Made by a program: the position numbers and the translations under genes | In this document: positions 29,060-38,697 of the stretch, piece after piece | Layout of the letters: every line of letters begins with the position of its first letter | Numbering within the stretch: position 1 is the stretch's first letter | Notes under the pieces: model-generated | The model's database searches: none | Told to the model about the DNA's origin: nothing | Seen by the model: the letters and a program-made list of their open reading frames with translations, nothing else | DNA from: Gammaproteobacteria bacterium | GTDB lineage: Bacteria; Pseudomonadota; Gammaproteobacteria; Ga0077536 | DNA: 64,000 nt | Assembly: GCA_021773835.1 (NCBI GenBank) | Contig: JAJFJQ010000051.1 | Location: forward strand, 62,001-126,000 | Direction: 5' to 3'

Positions 29060-29893
29060 ATGAGTCAGCGTGAGTACGCTTTTACTGACGCGGATTTCAA
29101 ACGTCTACGGCACCTGGTGTCGGAGCACACTGGGATCAGCCTATCAGAGGCGAAACGGGACTTGGTCTACGGACGTTTGTCGAAACGGCTTCGTGCACAT
29201 GGACTCAATAGTTTTTCGGCTTATACCGACTACCTTACGAGCAATCCGGATACCGAGTTTGAAGAATTTACCAATGCAATCACAACCAATTTAACTTCGT
29301 TTTTTAGGGAATCGCATCATTTTGACTACCTCCGCGAGAGTGTCTTACCAGAACTCAAGAACCGCAATCAGGGGAATCGCCGGATCAGGATCTGGTCGGC
29401 GGGATGTTCCACCGGAGAAGAGCCATATTCAATTGCAATAAGCCTCATGGAGTCGTTTCCGGAACTCGACAACTGGGACGTGAGAATTTTGGCCACCGAT
29501 CTGGATACAAATTGCCTTCAGCACGCAGCGGCTGGAATCTATGGGCTAGAGAGGGTTGAGACGATGTCGAAGGATCGCTTGCGTCGCTGGTTTCGCAAAG
29601 GCCGTGGAGAATTGGCGGACAAGGTTCAAGTCGACAATAAATTGAAGGAGCTAATCACCTTCAAGCAACTTAACCTGATGGGTGAGTGGCCAATGCGTGG
29701 CCCGTTTGACATTATTTTTTGCCGCAACGTTGTTATTTACTTTGACAAGCCCACCCAACGGGTGTTGTTCGACCGCTACGCAAAGCTTGCATCTGATGAC
29801 GCGCATTTGTTTCTCGGGCATTCGGAGAGCCTGTTTAATGTCACCGAAAAATTTAAGTTAATAGCAAAAACGGTTTACCGACGGTCAACGTGA
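29060..29893 (+). CDS. cheR: Chemotaxis receptor methyltransferase CheR
   Basis: S-adenosylmethionine-dependent methyltransferase that methylates receptor glutamates. N-terminal helical domain, then the SAM site RIWSAGCSTGEEPYSIAI and the FDIIFCRNVVIYFD block. ATG 29060 with AGGGGC upstream gives 277 residues, the usual length; a GTG at 28982 would add 26 unusual residues. It probably docks on the WEEF tails of the two receptors upstream. Confidence 0.95.
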   Translation: MSQREYAFTDADFKRLRHLVSEHTGISLSEAKRDLVYGRLSKRLRAHGLNSFSAYTDYLTSNPDTEFEEFTNAITTNLTSFFRESHHFDYLRESVLPELKNRNQGNRRIRIWSAGCSTGEEPYSIAISLMESFPELDNWDVRILATDLDTNCLQHAAAGIYGLERVETMSKDRLRRWFRKGRGELADKVQVDNKLKELITFKQLNLMGEWPMRGPFDIIFCRNVVIYFDKPTQRVLFDRYAKLASDDAHLFLGHSESLFNVTEKFKLIAKTVYRRST

Positions 29894-30549
29894 GCGCAGA
29901 GCTTCAAAAAAACAAGGAGTCGTGTGGTGATCAACCGCCAGCTATTGTTGGGTTTGAACACATTAATCGCTACTGGGATCCACAGAATAGCGTGTTCGCG
30001 GCGAAACTATTGCCCGGTGAGTACTACGTCAGTACAACCGGTGAAATGATCACCACGGTGCTGGGGTCCTGTATTTCCGCGTGCATTCGCGACAAGGTAT
30101 TTGGGATAGGCGGGATGAACCATTTTATGCTGCCTGACCACGCTGAGAACCAAAACGGATCATGGGAAAACACCAAGGTGAACGCAGCGACGCGTTATGG
30201 CAATTATGCAATGGAGCATTTAATCAACGACATTCTTAAGCAGGGTGGCCGACGCGACAATCTTGAAGTGAAACTATTCGGCGGCGGTCAGGTGCTGCGT
30301 ATCGCAACTAACATCGGTGGAAAGAATGCTCAATTCGCAGAATCCTACGTGCGTATGGAGGGCTTAACGCTCGCGGCGATCGATGTCGAAGGACCCTATC
30401 CGCGGAAAGTAAATTATTTTCCGGCCACCGGTAGGGTTCGCGTTAAAAAATTGGAACCGCTGCACAACGATACTGTTGTGAGTCGAGAAGAGAAGTATTT
30501 GCATAGCCTCGTTGAGACGCCGGTCGAGACTGAAATCGATTTGTTTTGA
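29890..30549 (+). CDS. cheD: Chemoreceptor glutamine deamidase CheD
   Basis: Deamidates receptor glutamines. Catalytic Cys in TTVLGSCISACI and His in GGMNHFMLP are present, along with FGGGQVL. 219 residues, slightly longer than typical because of a 25-residue N-terminal and a C-terminal extension. GTG start overlaps the cheR stop (GTGA). Confidence 0.93.
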   Translation: MSAELQKNKESCGDQPPAIVGFEHINRYWDPQNSVFAAKLLPGEYYVSTTGEMITTVLGSCISACIRDKVFGIGGMNHFMLPDHAENQNGSWENTKVNAATRYGNYAMEHLINDILKQGGRRDNLEVKLFGGGQVLRIATNIGGKNAQFAESYVRMEGLTLAAIDVEGPYPRKVNYFPATGRVRVKKLEPLHNDTVVSREEKYLHSLVETPVETEIDLF

Positions 30550-30602
30550 ATACAGCCCGAACGTAATGCGCTTTACATCGGTATTTGACTGGACGAAATA
30601 AG

Positions 30603-31703
30603 ATGACAGATAAAATTCGTGTACTTATCGTAGATGACTCTGCCTTGGTGCGCCAAACGTTGACGAAAATTCTGGATGCAGACAAAGACATCGAAGTTGT
30701 TGGCGCTGCGCCCGATCCACTGGTCGCACGTGAAAAGATAAAAAAATTGAATCCAGACGTCCTTACCTTAGACGTTGAAATGCCCAAGATGGATGGTGTT
30801 ACCTTTCTGCGTAATCTCATGCGTTTACGGCCGATGCCGGTGGTGATGGTATCTTCGTTAACTGAGAAAGGCGCGGAGATTACCCTAGAGGCGCTTGAAG
30901 TCGGGGCGGTCGATTTTGTTAGCAAACCGAAAATAGATCTCGCCAATACGCTCGAAGATTACGCAGAAGAAGTCACCGAAAAGGTTAAAGCCGCCGCGGG
31001 TGCGAAACTTTCGAAGCGAGGCGCCGATGCACGTATGATTGCACGCGGATCTCCGAATCCGCAGAAGATGGAGATCACAGAAAAGCACTCCGCCGATGTC
31101 GTGTTAGAGAAGCGTGCCGTACCTCAGCACTTTAAGACGACGGATAGAATCATCGCGATCGGTGCATCGACTGGCGGCACGGAGGCATTGAAGGTAGTCC
31201 TGGAGGCGATGCCGGCCGATTGCCCCGGGATCGTTATCTCGCAGCATATTCCACCCGTGTTCAGCACCTCATTTGCAAATCGCATGGATACGATTTGTGC
31301 AATGACGGTATTTGAAGCAGTCGATGGCCAACAGATATTACCTGGGCACGTATACATTGCTCCTGGCGATGCGCATTTGATGTTGGTTCGTGACGGTGCG
31401 CGTTATCGATGTAAGCTCAGTGACGCCCCGCCGGTCAATCGTCATCGACCATCGGTTGACGTGCTGTTCAGATCAGTCGCGCAGAACGCGGGTAAAAACG
31501 CGGTCGGCGCAATCTTGACCGGGATGGGGGACGACGGCGCCCGAGGATTAAAGGAAATGCTCGAAGCCGGCGCAAAAACCATGGCTCAAGACGAGAAGAC
31601 TAGTGTCGTTTGGGGTATGCCAGGCGAGGCGGTCCATATTGGCGCGACAGAACTAACATTACCGCTCGATGAGATTGCGCCGCGTATTTTGCAAATGATC
31701 TAA
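30603..31703 (+). CDS. cheB: Chemotaxis methylesterase CheB
   Basis: Receiver-controlled methylesterase/deamidase. Receiver phospho-Asp57 in [10 protein letters not shown]; the esterase domain has nucleophile Ser in [10 protein letters not shown], His in SQHIPPVFS and Asp in [13 protein letters not shown] 30603 gives 366 residues; the TTG at 30585 is less likely. The 54-base gap to cheD suggests the same operon. Confidence 0.95.
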   Translation: MTDKIRVLIVDDSALVRQTLTKILDADKDIEVVGAAPDPLVAREKIKKLNPDVLTLDVEMPKMDGVTFLRNLMRLRPMPVVMVSSLTEKGAEITLEALEVGAVDFVSKPKIDLANTLEDYAEEVTEKVKAAAGAKLSKRGADARMIARGSPNPQKMEITEKHSADVVLEKRAVPQHFKTTDRIIAIGASTGGTEALKVVLEAMPADCPGIVISQHIPPVFSTSFANRMDTICAMTVFEAVDGQQILPGHVYIAPGDAHLMLVRDGARYRCKLSDAPPVNRHRPSVDVLFRSVAQNAGKNAVGAILTGMGDDGARGLKEMLEAGAKTMAQDEKTSVVWGMPGEAVHIGATELTLPLDEIAPRILQMI

Positions 31704-32009
31704 CGCGCCTAGCTTGCCCACATTTAGGCAGTCCCGCTCTCCTGCCCTTGGGCATCGCGCTCCAATTTCAATCAAATCTGGATGGCCGGCGAAACGAACT
31801 GTGCGCCGACGGCAGTGATCGACTTCCGTATCTAGAATGACGCTAAGTTATTGTAATAATTGCACAATTAACTTAAATCTACGGGGTGCCAGAGCCGCAC
31901 TCAAGATTTCCAAAAATCGGTCGTTAAGCTAATACGGATACAGCTGCGCCATATAGCCTAGTGGTACCAGGCTGTGCGGCGTTAGGCCACTATGAAATTG
32001 GAGGCGTAC
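31704..32009. other. Gene-free stretch between cheB and cheY2
   Basis: Holds no credible ORF. A GCCTA/TAGGC hairpin of five base pairs lies just after cheB (near 31708-31730) and a near-palindrome AGCCTAGTGGTACCAGGCT lies near 31957. An AT-rich tract (31845-31880) could hold a promoter, but no sigma54 or sigma28 match is clear. Confidence 0.5.
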
Positions 32010-32399
32010 ATGAGACCGGATATCAATATTCTCGTCGTAGACGATTTTTCGATGATGCGCAGGATAATCCGAAAACTGCTTCGTGAGCTCGGTTACATGA
32101 ATGTCGCAGAGGCAGAAGATGGGAATACTGCGCTGCCGATGCTCGAATCAGGTGATTTCGATTTCTTGATAACCGATTGGGATATGCCTGGGATGGCAGG
32201 GATCGAACTGCTTCGTGCTGTACGTGACGACCCGGAGCTATCGGATCTGCCCGTTTTAATGGTCACCTCTGAGTCGCGTCGCGAATACGTACTTGCCGCC
32301 GAGGCGGCGGGCGTAGACGGCTATATGGTGAAACCATTTACGTTGGATGCATTGAGAGACCACGTTGACCGCGTATTCGGATCGCTTGCAGTCGCCTAG
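32010..32399 (+). CDS. cheY: Second CheY-type response regulator
   Basis: 129-residue receiver very like the CheY at 16189: VVDDFSMMRRIIRKLLRELG, TDWDMPGMAGIELLRAV, MVTSES and YMVKPF. ATG 32010 is chosen for the TTGGAGGCG site six bases upstream; ATG 31992 is in frame but lacks one. Two near-identical CheYs in one locus suggest a recent duplication, one perhaps acting as phosphate sink or on a different target. Confidence 0.92.
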   Translation: MRPDINILVVDDFSMMRRIIRKLLRELGYMNVAEAEDGNTALPMLESGDFDFLITDWDMPGMAGIELLRAVRDDPELSDLPVLMVTSESRREYVLAAEAAGVDGYMVKPFTLDALRDHVDRVFGSLAVA

Positions 32400-32537
32400 A
32401 GCGATCGATCTGCAAGGGATCTAAGTAACCACCGCTATTGCCAACTGTAGTATGAATAATTGTGCCTTGAACGTGCGGGACCATCAGCTCGAGTATGCGG
32501 TTGGGATCACCGACACGCCTTGTAGCGGTGGTTCTGA

Positions 32538-33278
32538 ATGGATTTTCTAAGCGTATTTGGGATCCTTCTAGCGATTGCGGCAATCGTCATCGGGCAGCAC
32601 CTAGAAGGTGGGAATCTCGGCATGCTCGTTAATGGGCCCGCTATCTTGATCGTCGTTGGTGGCAGCATCGGTGCAACAATGCTGCAGTCTCCGCTACCCG
32701 TCTTTATGCGATCGCTCAATTTACTAAAATGGATTTTCGTACCGCCGCCTCGTGAGTTTGCTAAAACCAAATCCGAATTAGTTCGCTGGAGCCGTATCGC
32801 GCGTAAAGACGGATTGCTCGGGCTTGAAAATGTCGTAAAGAAAGTCGCGAGCGACTATACGCGTAAGGGCTTGCAATTACTTATTGACGGTAACGATCCC
32901 GAAGTGATTCGAGAGACGCTCGAACACGATGCAGCCACCCGAGAGTCACGCGACATGCAGGCGGCCCGTGTCTATGACGGAATGGGCGGATATGCGCCAA
33001 CCTTGGGCATACTGGGCGCGGTTATCGGATTGATCCACGTCATGAGTAATCTTGCCGATCCGGCGCTATTGGGGCAAGGGATCGCGGTGGCGTTCGTTGC
33101 AACCATCTACGGCGTTGGTCTCGCGAATCTCATGTTCCTGCCAGCCGGGAATAAGTTGAAGGCGATTATTCGCGAAGAGACCCGAGAACAAGAGATGGTG
33201 ATCATCGGTTTAGTCGCGATCGCCGAGGGGGAAAATCCACGCGTTATCGAGTCGCGCCTGCAGGGGCTCGTATATTGA
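32538..33278 (+). CDS. motC: Flagellar stator protein MotC (MotA family)
   Basis: Four-helix ion-channel subunit of a flagellar stator. 246 residues; MDFLSVFGILLAIAAIVIGQ start, LEGGNLG, and the late helices YAPTLGILGAVIGLIHVMSN and IAVAFVATIYGVGLANL are typical. It resembles the shorter MotC of Pseudomonas rather than enteric MotA. The stop overlaps motD. Confidence 0.9.
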   Translation: MDFLSVFGILLAIAAIVIGQHLEGGNLGMLVNGPAILIVVGGSIGATMLQSPLPVFMRSLNLLKWIFVPPPREFAKTKSELVRWSRIARKDGLLGLENVVKKVASDYTRKGLQLLIDGNDPEVIRETLEHDAATRESRDMQAARVYDGMGGYAPTLGILGAVIGLIHVMSNLADPALLGQGIAVAFVATIYGVGLANLMFLPAGNKLKAIIREETREQEMVIIGLVAIAEGENPRVIESRLQGLVY

Positions 33279-34162
33279 GTCCATTGCGAAAATTGCGCGC
33301 CGAACAGCAGCAATCGCTCGACGGAAGTGACACTGCGCGGTGGGTGGTTTCCTACGCGGACTTCATCACATTGCTGTTTGCGTTTTTTGTCGTGATGTAT
33401 TCGATATCTTCTGTGAACGACGGTAAGTTTCGTGTTCTCTCAGACTCCATGGTAACCGTCTTTAACGAACCCTCTCACCGTCCTGTCCCGATTGACTTGG
33501 GCGGCTCGCCGGAGCCGGTTACATCGGCGACTGTCGACACCTTGGAAGAGGCCGCACTTGGAGAAGAGTCGGAATTTGACCCGGACATTAAGCCACTCGA
33601 CCTCGACGAGACGGTCTCTGTGCGGGAACGGGTAGATCGTGCGATGGCGCCATTTTTGGAAGACACCGAATTCACAGTTCGTGAAGGTGAACTTTGGGTC
33701 GAAGTCGAACTTCCCAGTGAGCTACTGTTTGCGAGCGGCCGTGCGGATTTATCGGCTGAGGCGCCACCATTTGTGCAACGCATGGCGGCGGCCTTGCGGG
33801 GGATCGAAATGCCGATCCGGGTTGAAGGCTTTACCGACAATGTGCCTTTGCGTGGTGGACGATTTGGCTCTAATTGGCAGCTCTCCGCGGCGCGTGCCGC
33901 GGCGTTGGTCGACCGCTTCACTACCGATGGGATCGACCCGACGGTGATGTCTGCCATCGGATTCGGTGAGTTCCATCCAATCGCCAGCAACGACAGCGAG
34001 CAAGGCCGACGCCAAAACCGCCGGGTCGTTGTGGCGATCGCCAAGCATCCGACAGTCGCCCTTGGCGGACCGGTTTCGAATTCGAACGTGGGCGCTGAAA
34101 CCCTGGCCCCCCAAACGCTTCAACGAGTGACCAAGCTGCCCGATCCGCTAGGAATTTTGTAG
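33275..34162 (+). CDS. motD: Flagellar stator protein MotD (MotB family)
   Basis: Peptidoglycan-anchored stator subunit. One N-terminal helix carries the essential ion-binding Asp in VVSYADFITLLFAFF, then a linker and an OmpA-like domain (LLFASGRADLS, VEGFTDNVPL, NWQLSAARAAALV, NRRVVVAI). 295 residues. TTG start overlaps the motC stop. The ion (H+ or Na+) is not certain from sequence. Confidence 0.92.
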   Translation: MSPLRKLRAEQQQSLDGSDTARWVVSYADFITLLFAFFVVMYSISSVNDGKFRVLSDSMVTVFNEPSHRPVPIDLGGSPEPVTSATVDTLEEAALGEESEFDPDIKPLDLDETVSVRERVDRAMAPFLEDTEFTVREGELWVEVELPSELLFASGRADLSAEAPPFVQRMAAALRGIEMPIRVEGFTDNVPLRGGRFGSNWQLSAARAAALVDRFTTDGIDPTVMSAIGFGEFHPIASNDSEQGRRQNRRVVVAIAKHPTVALGGPVSNSNVGAETLAPQTLQRVTKLPDPLGIL

Positions 34163-34174
34163 CTAATAGCTACT

Positions 34175-34190
34175 TGGCACGAAGAATGCT
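34175..34190 (+). promoter_or_regulatory. Sigma54 (-24/-12) promoter after motD
   Basis: TGGCACGAAGAATGCT, GG and GC ten bases apart. It lies 12 bases after the motD stop and about 155 bases before the small ORF at 34345, so it probably drives that ORF and the DUF2802 gene. A GGGTC/GACCC hairpin (34323-34335) lies between. Confidence 0.75.
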
Positions 34191-34344
34191 TATTCCTATA
34201 CATATGAGTAATTCCGTCAGTTTCTTGACGCTAGACCGCGCAGGGGAACGATAGACCAATGGACATCGTAGAACACGACAAACCGACGCAGCGAAGTGCA
34301 TTCCGAGGTAAGAATACATGCAGGGTCGGCGACCCTAGGCAACC

Positions 34345-34506
34345 ATGGATGTTAACCCGATAAAGCCGATCCCGGTGGTACAAAGACCACGTAAAGTGGA
34401 GCGTGAGCGCCAGCGTCGTGAACGCGACCAACGCCCCAATGTCCCGGCGGTAATCGAAAATGACGACGGCGATGATGGCAGTAAACGGATAGATACTTAT
34501 GCTTGA
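34345..34506 (+). CDS. Small basic/acidic hypothetical protein (53 residues)
   Basis: Starts MDVNPIKPIPVV, then a very Arg/Glu-rich stretch, an acidic run (ENDDGDD) and the end RIDTYA. It overlaps the next gene by eight bases and shares its direction. No family is assigned. Being flagellar or chemotaxis-linked is inferred only from the sigma54 promoter and neighbours. An uncharacterised short peptide is the alternative. Confidence 0.6.
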   Translation: MDVNPIKPIPVVQRPRKVERERQRRERDQRPNVPAVIENDDGDDGSKRIDTYA

Positions 34507-34906
34507 GATAACCGACTATTATTTTGAGATCATCGCGTGTCTCGCTCTCGCGGGTGTGTGCTACGCGAATTACTTGCAACGTAGCGCTTTAATTCGACTA
34601 CGCAAGATGATCCGCTGTGAGCGAGCCGATCGCCAAGCGCTCGAGAATGACGTACAGGCGCTATTAGCATGCTCTAAGAATATCGGCGAGCGGGTTTTGA
34701 CCCAGGACGCGGAACAACACAAGATGCTGAAAAAACTCGATGTCATCGACCTCTATCGTGATCCGAACCAAGGCACGTCCTATGATCAGGTACGCAAGAT
34801 GATCGAGCAGGGTATCGGTCTGGATGAAATTGCTGAAATTTGTGACCTACGACGCGGTGAGGTGGAATTGCTCAGCCACATCGCCAGTCATCGCAGCGCC
34901 GCTTAG
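34499..34906 (+). CDS. DUF2802 family protein
   Basis: 135 residues: one N-terminal membrane helix (about 8-25), a coiled-coil stretch rich in Arg/Glu/Leu, and a C-terminal helix-turn-helix-like end (IGLDEIAEICDLRRGEVELL). This matches the DUF2802 family, which lies beside cheW and flagellar genes in many gammaproteobacteria. The function is unknown. It is the last gene of the motility block. Confidence 0.78.
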   Translation: MLEITDYYFEIIACLALAGVCYANYLQRSALIRLRKMIRCERADRQALENDVQALLACSKNIGERVLTQDAEQHKMLKKLDVIDLYRDPNQGTSYDQVRKMIEQGIGLDEIAEICDLRRGEVELLSHIASHRSAA

Positions 34907-34912
34907 ATAGGC

Positions 34913-36211
34913 TTAGAATTTAATCTGCGCGAATGCCCAGTATTTGTTGACGTCGCGCGTGACCCCTGCATTGACGCCATTGTTGGCGAGATTCTCTGCG
35001 TTACGATCTGCATTGTAAGCCGAGAATTTGAGGCCGAAGGTGTAGTGCTTTTTGAATGTCGTACTAACCAATAAATCGATCTCTTCGCCATAATCGTAGG
35101 CGTGATTATCGGAATTGAGATCGTGGTAGACCGCTACGAGTTTCGCTTTCCAGAACGTCGCAGCGAGCGTAAAGTAAAAATCTTCGATGCCATCGCCTGG
35201 TGTGACCAGAAAACGATCGGCCCACCCTTGAAATGCATGATTTGTCCCTAGGATCGTTACAAATCGATCGGCGCCGCCGTCCCCTTCGAGAAGTTCATAA
35301 TCGAATTTTAGCGTCAACGATTTGATGAATGATCTAAATTTAAAAGCCGCGCCAAACTCACCTAAAAAGTAACCAGCGTCTACCTTATTGGGATTGTTAT
35401 CGAAATCACTTTGATGCGCATATTCCGCTGCATACAATGCCGATGCCGTTTCGTTGAGCTGATGCTTGCCGCCGAAACGGACACCGTAGGTCGCCGTCGA
35501 AAACGGCCGTGCGTTGTCGAAATCGAGCAAATAGGCGTAGGCCTCCACCTTCCCAAATGGCAGTCCTGAGTATTGGGCATTGATGAGGTGTGAGTTGCTA
35601 TCGAAATTAGCCAGTGCGCCCCGTGCATCTTCCCCGAAAATCCGGTTCACATTCCATATATAGGCGTAGCTTAATTTAGTGTGCGGTAGCGAGGTATTCT
35701 CAAGCGTTAGCGCATCTTGTGTTTGCCAGTTTTGGCGCCACAGAATCGTACCGGCGAAGCGGTGAAACGGTGCTTTCCGGTAAGTTACGTACTGACGTCC
35801 TGCTTTCACCTCAGTTTTGGCGAGACCCGCATATTTGATGTAGGCCTCGTCGATTTCAGTTTCCACGGGTTCGACTACGGTCGCGAATTGGGTCTTGCCG
35901 TTCGAGCCGTCGTTGTAGTCGTCAGCCCCTATCTCGGTGACGTTTTCAAAAAGTAGGCGCGCGGAGAAATCGTGGAGTGGTGCAGTGGTGAATCCAAGTG
36001 CCGTTCTTAACGTAGAAGCGTTAGCCTCGCGCAGTCGAGCGCCGTTGGCCCGGCGAAGATTATCGTCTACGTGTTCGTAACGATAGCGTAGATTGAGATC
36101 GAAGGTCCCGTCTCTTACAGCGGAAATTGGGTTGTCGTCGGCCGCGGCTACACCGACCCAGGTTTTTATTGGGATAACAATAAAAAAATAGATGACATTG
36201 ATTCGTTTCAT
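34913..36211 (-). CDS. Outer-membrane beta-barrel porin, alginate-export/OprE-like
   Basis: 432 residues with a signal peptide (MKRINVIYFFIVIPIKTWVG, cleaved near AAA-DD) and a long run of alternating hydrophobic/aromatic strands (FDLNLRYRYEHVDDNL, VKAGRQYVTYRKAPFHRFAG) ending in a terminal Phe (AQIKF), which marks barrel proteins. ATG 36211 is preferred over the longer frame from 36301 because of the signal peptide. The substrate is unknown. It converges on the DUF2802 gene seven bases away. Confidence 0.75.
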   Translation of the reverse strand: MKRINVIYFFIVIPIKTWVGVAAADDNPISAVRDGTFDLNLRYRYEHVDDNLRRANGARLREANASTLRTALGFTTAPLHDFSARLLFENVTEIGADDYNDGSNGKTQFATVVEPVETEIDEAYIKYAGLAKTEVKAGRQYVTYRKAPFHRFAGTILWRQNWQTQDALTLENTSLPHTKLSYAYIWNVNRIFGEDARGALANFDSNSHLINAQYSGLPFGKVEAYAYLLDFDNARPFSTATYGVRFGGKHQLNETASALYAAEYAHQSDFDNNPNKVDAGYFLGEFGAAFKFRSFIKSLTLKFDYELLEGDGGADRFVTILGTNHAFQGWADRFLVTPGDGIEDFYFTLAATFWKAKLVAVYHDLNSDNHAYDYGEEIDLLVSTTFKKHYTFGLKFSAYNADRNAENLANNGVNAGVTRDVNKYWAFAQIKF

Positions 36212-36506
36212 TCGAGAGATCCAAATTGCACACCGCCTGGGCGTGACTTTTCGAGAACCATTCCGAGCATTGAAGTTGGTGGTAGCGGCAGATAACCCCA
36301 CTGCTTAAGCGATTGAAGGAGAGGGACGGCTATCGTATCCGCCGGCCACAAGACAAATTCATGCCCCAATCGTTTTACAGTCGCGTGCTTCCAAAATATG
36401 TAATGCGCACCCGGCGGGGCCGTTTGGGGCTAAAGATATCCTGCCGAGCGCCGAAATATGCAGATGGGTGTATTTGAAGAATAAATGCAAGGACGGAGAC
36501 AAGATT

Positions 36507-37637
36507 GTGGTTGAAACAAGGTGCAAATTTTGGCGTGCTACCACCTTAGCGGCAGTATTATTTTTGCCAGTGTGGGTCCATGCCGAACGATCCATCGGTG
36601 ACATTTCAATTGTGGCGGGGCATCCGGGCTTACAAGAGTGGCTGCTTCCCGATAGGCCACCCTACCCGGAGGGAAACAAACCGAATGCGGCCAGGGTATC
36701 ACTTGGAAGAATGCTGTTCTTCGATCCGCGGCTTAGCGGTGACGGCAACATGTCCTGCGCAACCTGTCATAACCCAATGTTTGGCTGGTCGGACGGATTG
36801 CCGACAGCCCGGGGCTTTCAAAGCCAGGTGCTGGGCCGTGCAACGCCAACAATAATCAATACGGCCTACAACGAATTGCAGATGTGGGATGGTCGTAAAC
36901 ATTCGCTAGAAGATCAGGCGATGGGGCCGCTCGAGGCAGGGGTCGAGATGAATATGTTGGTCGACGAGCTAGTCGACTGGCTACAGGGTAACAAAGGATA
37001 TCGGTCCGCATTTGCGCTGGCCTACCCTGGCGAAGAAATCGATGGGACAACGGCGTCAAAAGCGATTGCGTCGTTTGAACGGACAATAGTTAGCCGAGAC
37101 TCTCTGTTTGACGCCTGGGTTCGCGGGGACCCGTCCGCCATGACGGCGGCCCAAGTCAACGGCTTCAAGGTTTTCTTAGATCCTGGAAAGGGCAACTGCG
37201 CTGCGTGTCACCAAGCGCCAAATTTTACTGATGACGGTTTCCACAATCTGGGATTGAGCTCTTCCTCTGATGAGGAAGCCGATCCGGGTCGATATGCACA
37301 GAAACCAATTCGATTGATGCAAGGAGCATTCAAAACGCCCACATTGCGCGATGTCGCTCGAACTGCGCCCTACTTTCATGATGGGTCGGCGGCGACGTTG
37401 GCAGAGGTCGTCGATCATTACGTTCGCGGAGGAGACGTCAAGGATAATCTTTCCCCGAATATGAAAGTGTTAAGTATTACAGATGAAGAGAAACACGACT
37501 TGATCGCGTTCTTACACGCATTGAATTCGCCGGAGCAAGCGACTGTTCTACCAACCTTACCGGAAGGTGGGCCAGTATCGTGGGCTGCATGGCGTCCGCA
37601 ACCTAAAAAGGATCGCGCTGTGGCGCATAACGAATGA
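36507..37637 (+). CDS. Di-haem cytochrome c peroxidase / MauG-family protein
   Basis: Periplasmic di-haem protein. The CXXCH haem sites are CATCH and CAACH, about 140 residues apart, with a conserved FDPRLSGDG and GAFKTPTLRDVARTAPYFHDG block near the second. 376 residues after GTG 36507, which has GGAG eight bases upstream; a signal peptide follows. A plain H2O2 peroxidase and a MauG-like modifying enzyme are both possible. The next two genes are also redox proteins. Confidence 0.88.
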   Translation: MVETRCKFWRATTLAAVLFLPVWVHAERSIGDISIVAGHPGLQEWLLPDRPPYPEGNKPNAARVSLGRMLFFDPRLSGDGNMSCATCHNPMFGWSDGLPTARGFQSQVLGRATPTIINTAYNELQMWDGRKHSLEDQAMGPLEAGVEMNMLVDELVDWLQGNKGYRSAFALAYPGEEIDGTTASKAIASFERTIVSRDSLFDAWVRGDPSAMTAAQVNGFKVFLDPGKGNCAACHQAPNFTDDGFHNLGLSSSSDEEADPGRYAQKPIRLMQGAFKTPTLRDVARTAPYFHDGSAATLAEVVDHYVRGGDVKDNLSPNMKVLSITDEEKHDLIAFLHALNSPEQATVLPTLPEGGPVSWAAWRPQPKKDRAVAHNE

Positions 37638-37645
37638 GGAGCTCA

Positions 37646-37975
37646 ATGATGAATGTGCTGCGAAATTTTATTTTACTAGTAACGACCGCTTCATGTTGCG
37701 TTATGACAGCTAAGGCCGATGAGCATGAGGTAGGTCAGCTTAATAAAGAGTTCACACAATCTACGTTAAAGATAAAGGTTGGAGACAGCGTAAAGTTCAA
37801 GAACGAAGACACCTTTTTTCATAACGTATTTAGCCTGTCTGATAGTAAAACATTCGACCTCGGCTCCTACCCGCAAGGTGAGAGCAAAACTGTTGTGTTT
37901 GACGCCTCAGGAGAAGTCGAAATTGAATGCGCCATTCACCCTAGTATGCAGATGGTTATTGAGGTAACGGATTAG
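37646..37975 (+). CDS. Periplasmic cupredoxin (plastocyanin-like)
   Basis: About 109 residues with a signal peptide. Copper ligands of the blue-copper fold are visible: His in FFHNVFSL, Cys in IECAIHPSM, His and Met in the same stretch. It is close in type to the cupredoxins beside methylamine-utilisation and peroxidase genes. GAGGAG lies just upstream. Likely an electron carrier for the peroxidase before it. Confidence 0.83.
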   Translation: MMNVLRNFILLVTTASCCVMTAKADEHEVGQLNKEFTQSTLKIKVGDSVKFKNEDTFFHNVFSLSDSKTFDLGSYPQGESKTVVFDASGEVEIECAIHPSMQMVIEVTD

Positions 37976-37984
37976 GGCAATGCT

Positions 37985-38677
37985 ATGGCGACCCGTATAG
38001 GTACGAAGCTTATTGCGCTTGGATCGTTATTAATGGCTATCCATTCCGCCAGTTCGAACGAGGGCCTCTACGCAAGCGCCTCGCACGGCGCAGAAGTATT
38101 CGCTAACCGGTGTTCGCTATGTCACGGGAGCGATGCGATGGGCGGTGGACTATTATCACTGACGATCGCCGACTACCCCGCAACGAATCTTCTCACCCCG
38201 AAATATGCAACCGACTTAGACAGTCTACGTGAGGCGATATTCTGGGGTGGCTCAGATGGGCGCATGAGCCATCTCTCTCCGCCATGGGGAAACGAATTGA
38301 CTTGTGTTGAGTTGGAGTCGGTTGTCCTATTTGTCCAAGAAATTCGGAAAAACGTGAAATCAGGACTGACTCTGCTCGGCGCGGTTGCAAGTGAACAGCA
38401 ACCGAGTATGAAACTCGGCCGTCTAGTCTACGACTCTAGATGTCAGTTATGCCATGGCGCTTCAGGCCACGGGGACGGTAAGTTGGCCAAAGTGATTAAG
38501 GACCCACCGCCCTTTGATTTAACGCAGAGCACCGTTCCTACGGCGTACTTACAGCGGATAATCGGAGAAGGCGGCGCTGCCGTCGGCCGCTCAGTAAAAA
38601 TGCCGCCATGGAAGGATGAGCTTAGCGAAGCCGAGTTTAGCTCTGTGATTGCCTATATCAAAGCGCTGCGAGAGTAG
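37985..38677 (+). CDS. Two-haem periplasmic cytochrome c
   Basis: 230 residues, signal peptide, and two CXXCH sites (CSLCHG, CQLCHG), each in a small c-type domain with matching distal motifs ([12 protein letters not shown] and [10 protein letters not shown]). It lies nine bases after the cupredoxin and is probably co-transcribed with it. It could be the electron donor or acceptor of the peroxidase. Confidence 0.88.
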   Translation: MATRIGTKLIALGSLLMAIHSASSNEGLYASASHGAEVFANRCSLCHGSDAMGGGLLSLTIADYPATNLLTPKYATDLDSLREAIFWGGSDGRMSHLSPPWGNELTCVELESVVLFVQEIRKNVKSGLTLLGAVASEQQPSMKLGRLVYDSRCQLCHGASGHGDGKLAKVIKDPPPFDLTQSTVPTAYLQRIIGEGGAAVGRSVKMPPWKDELSEAEFSSVIAYIKALRE

Positions 38678-38697
38678 GTATCGAGACAATAGGAAAA

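Noticed and set aside
34255-34340. Possible c-di-GMP (GEMM) riboswitch before the small ORF
   Set aside because: CACGACAAACC and GACGCAGCGAAGTGC look faintly similar, but the conserved GGGACGCAAAGC half and the tetraloop receptor are missing.
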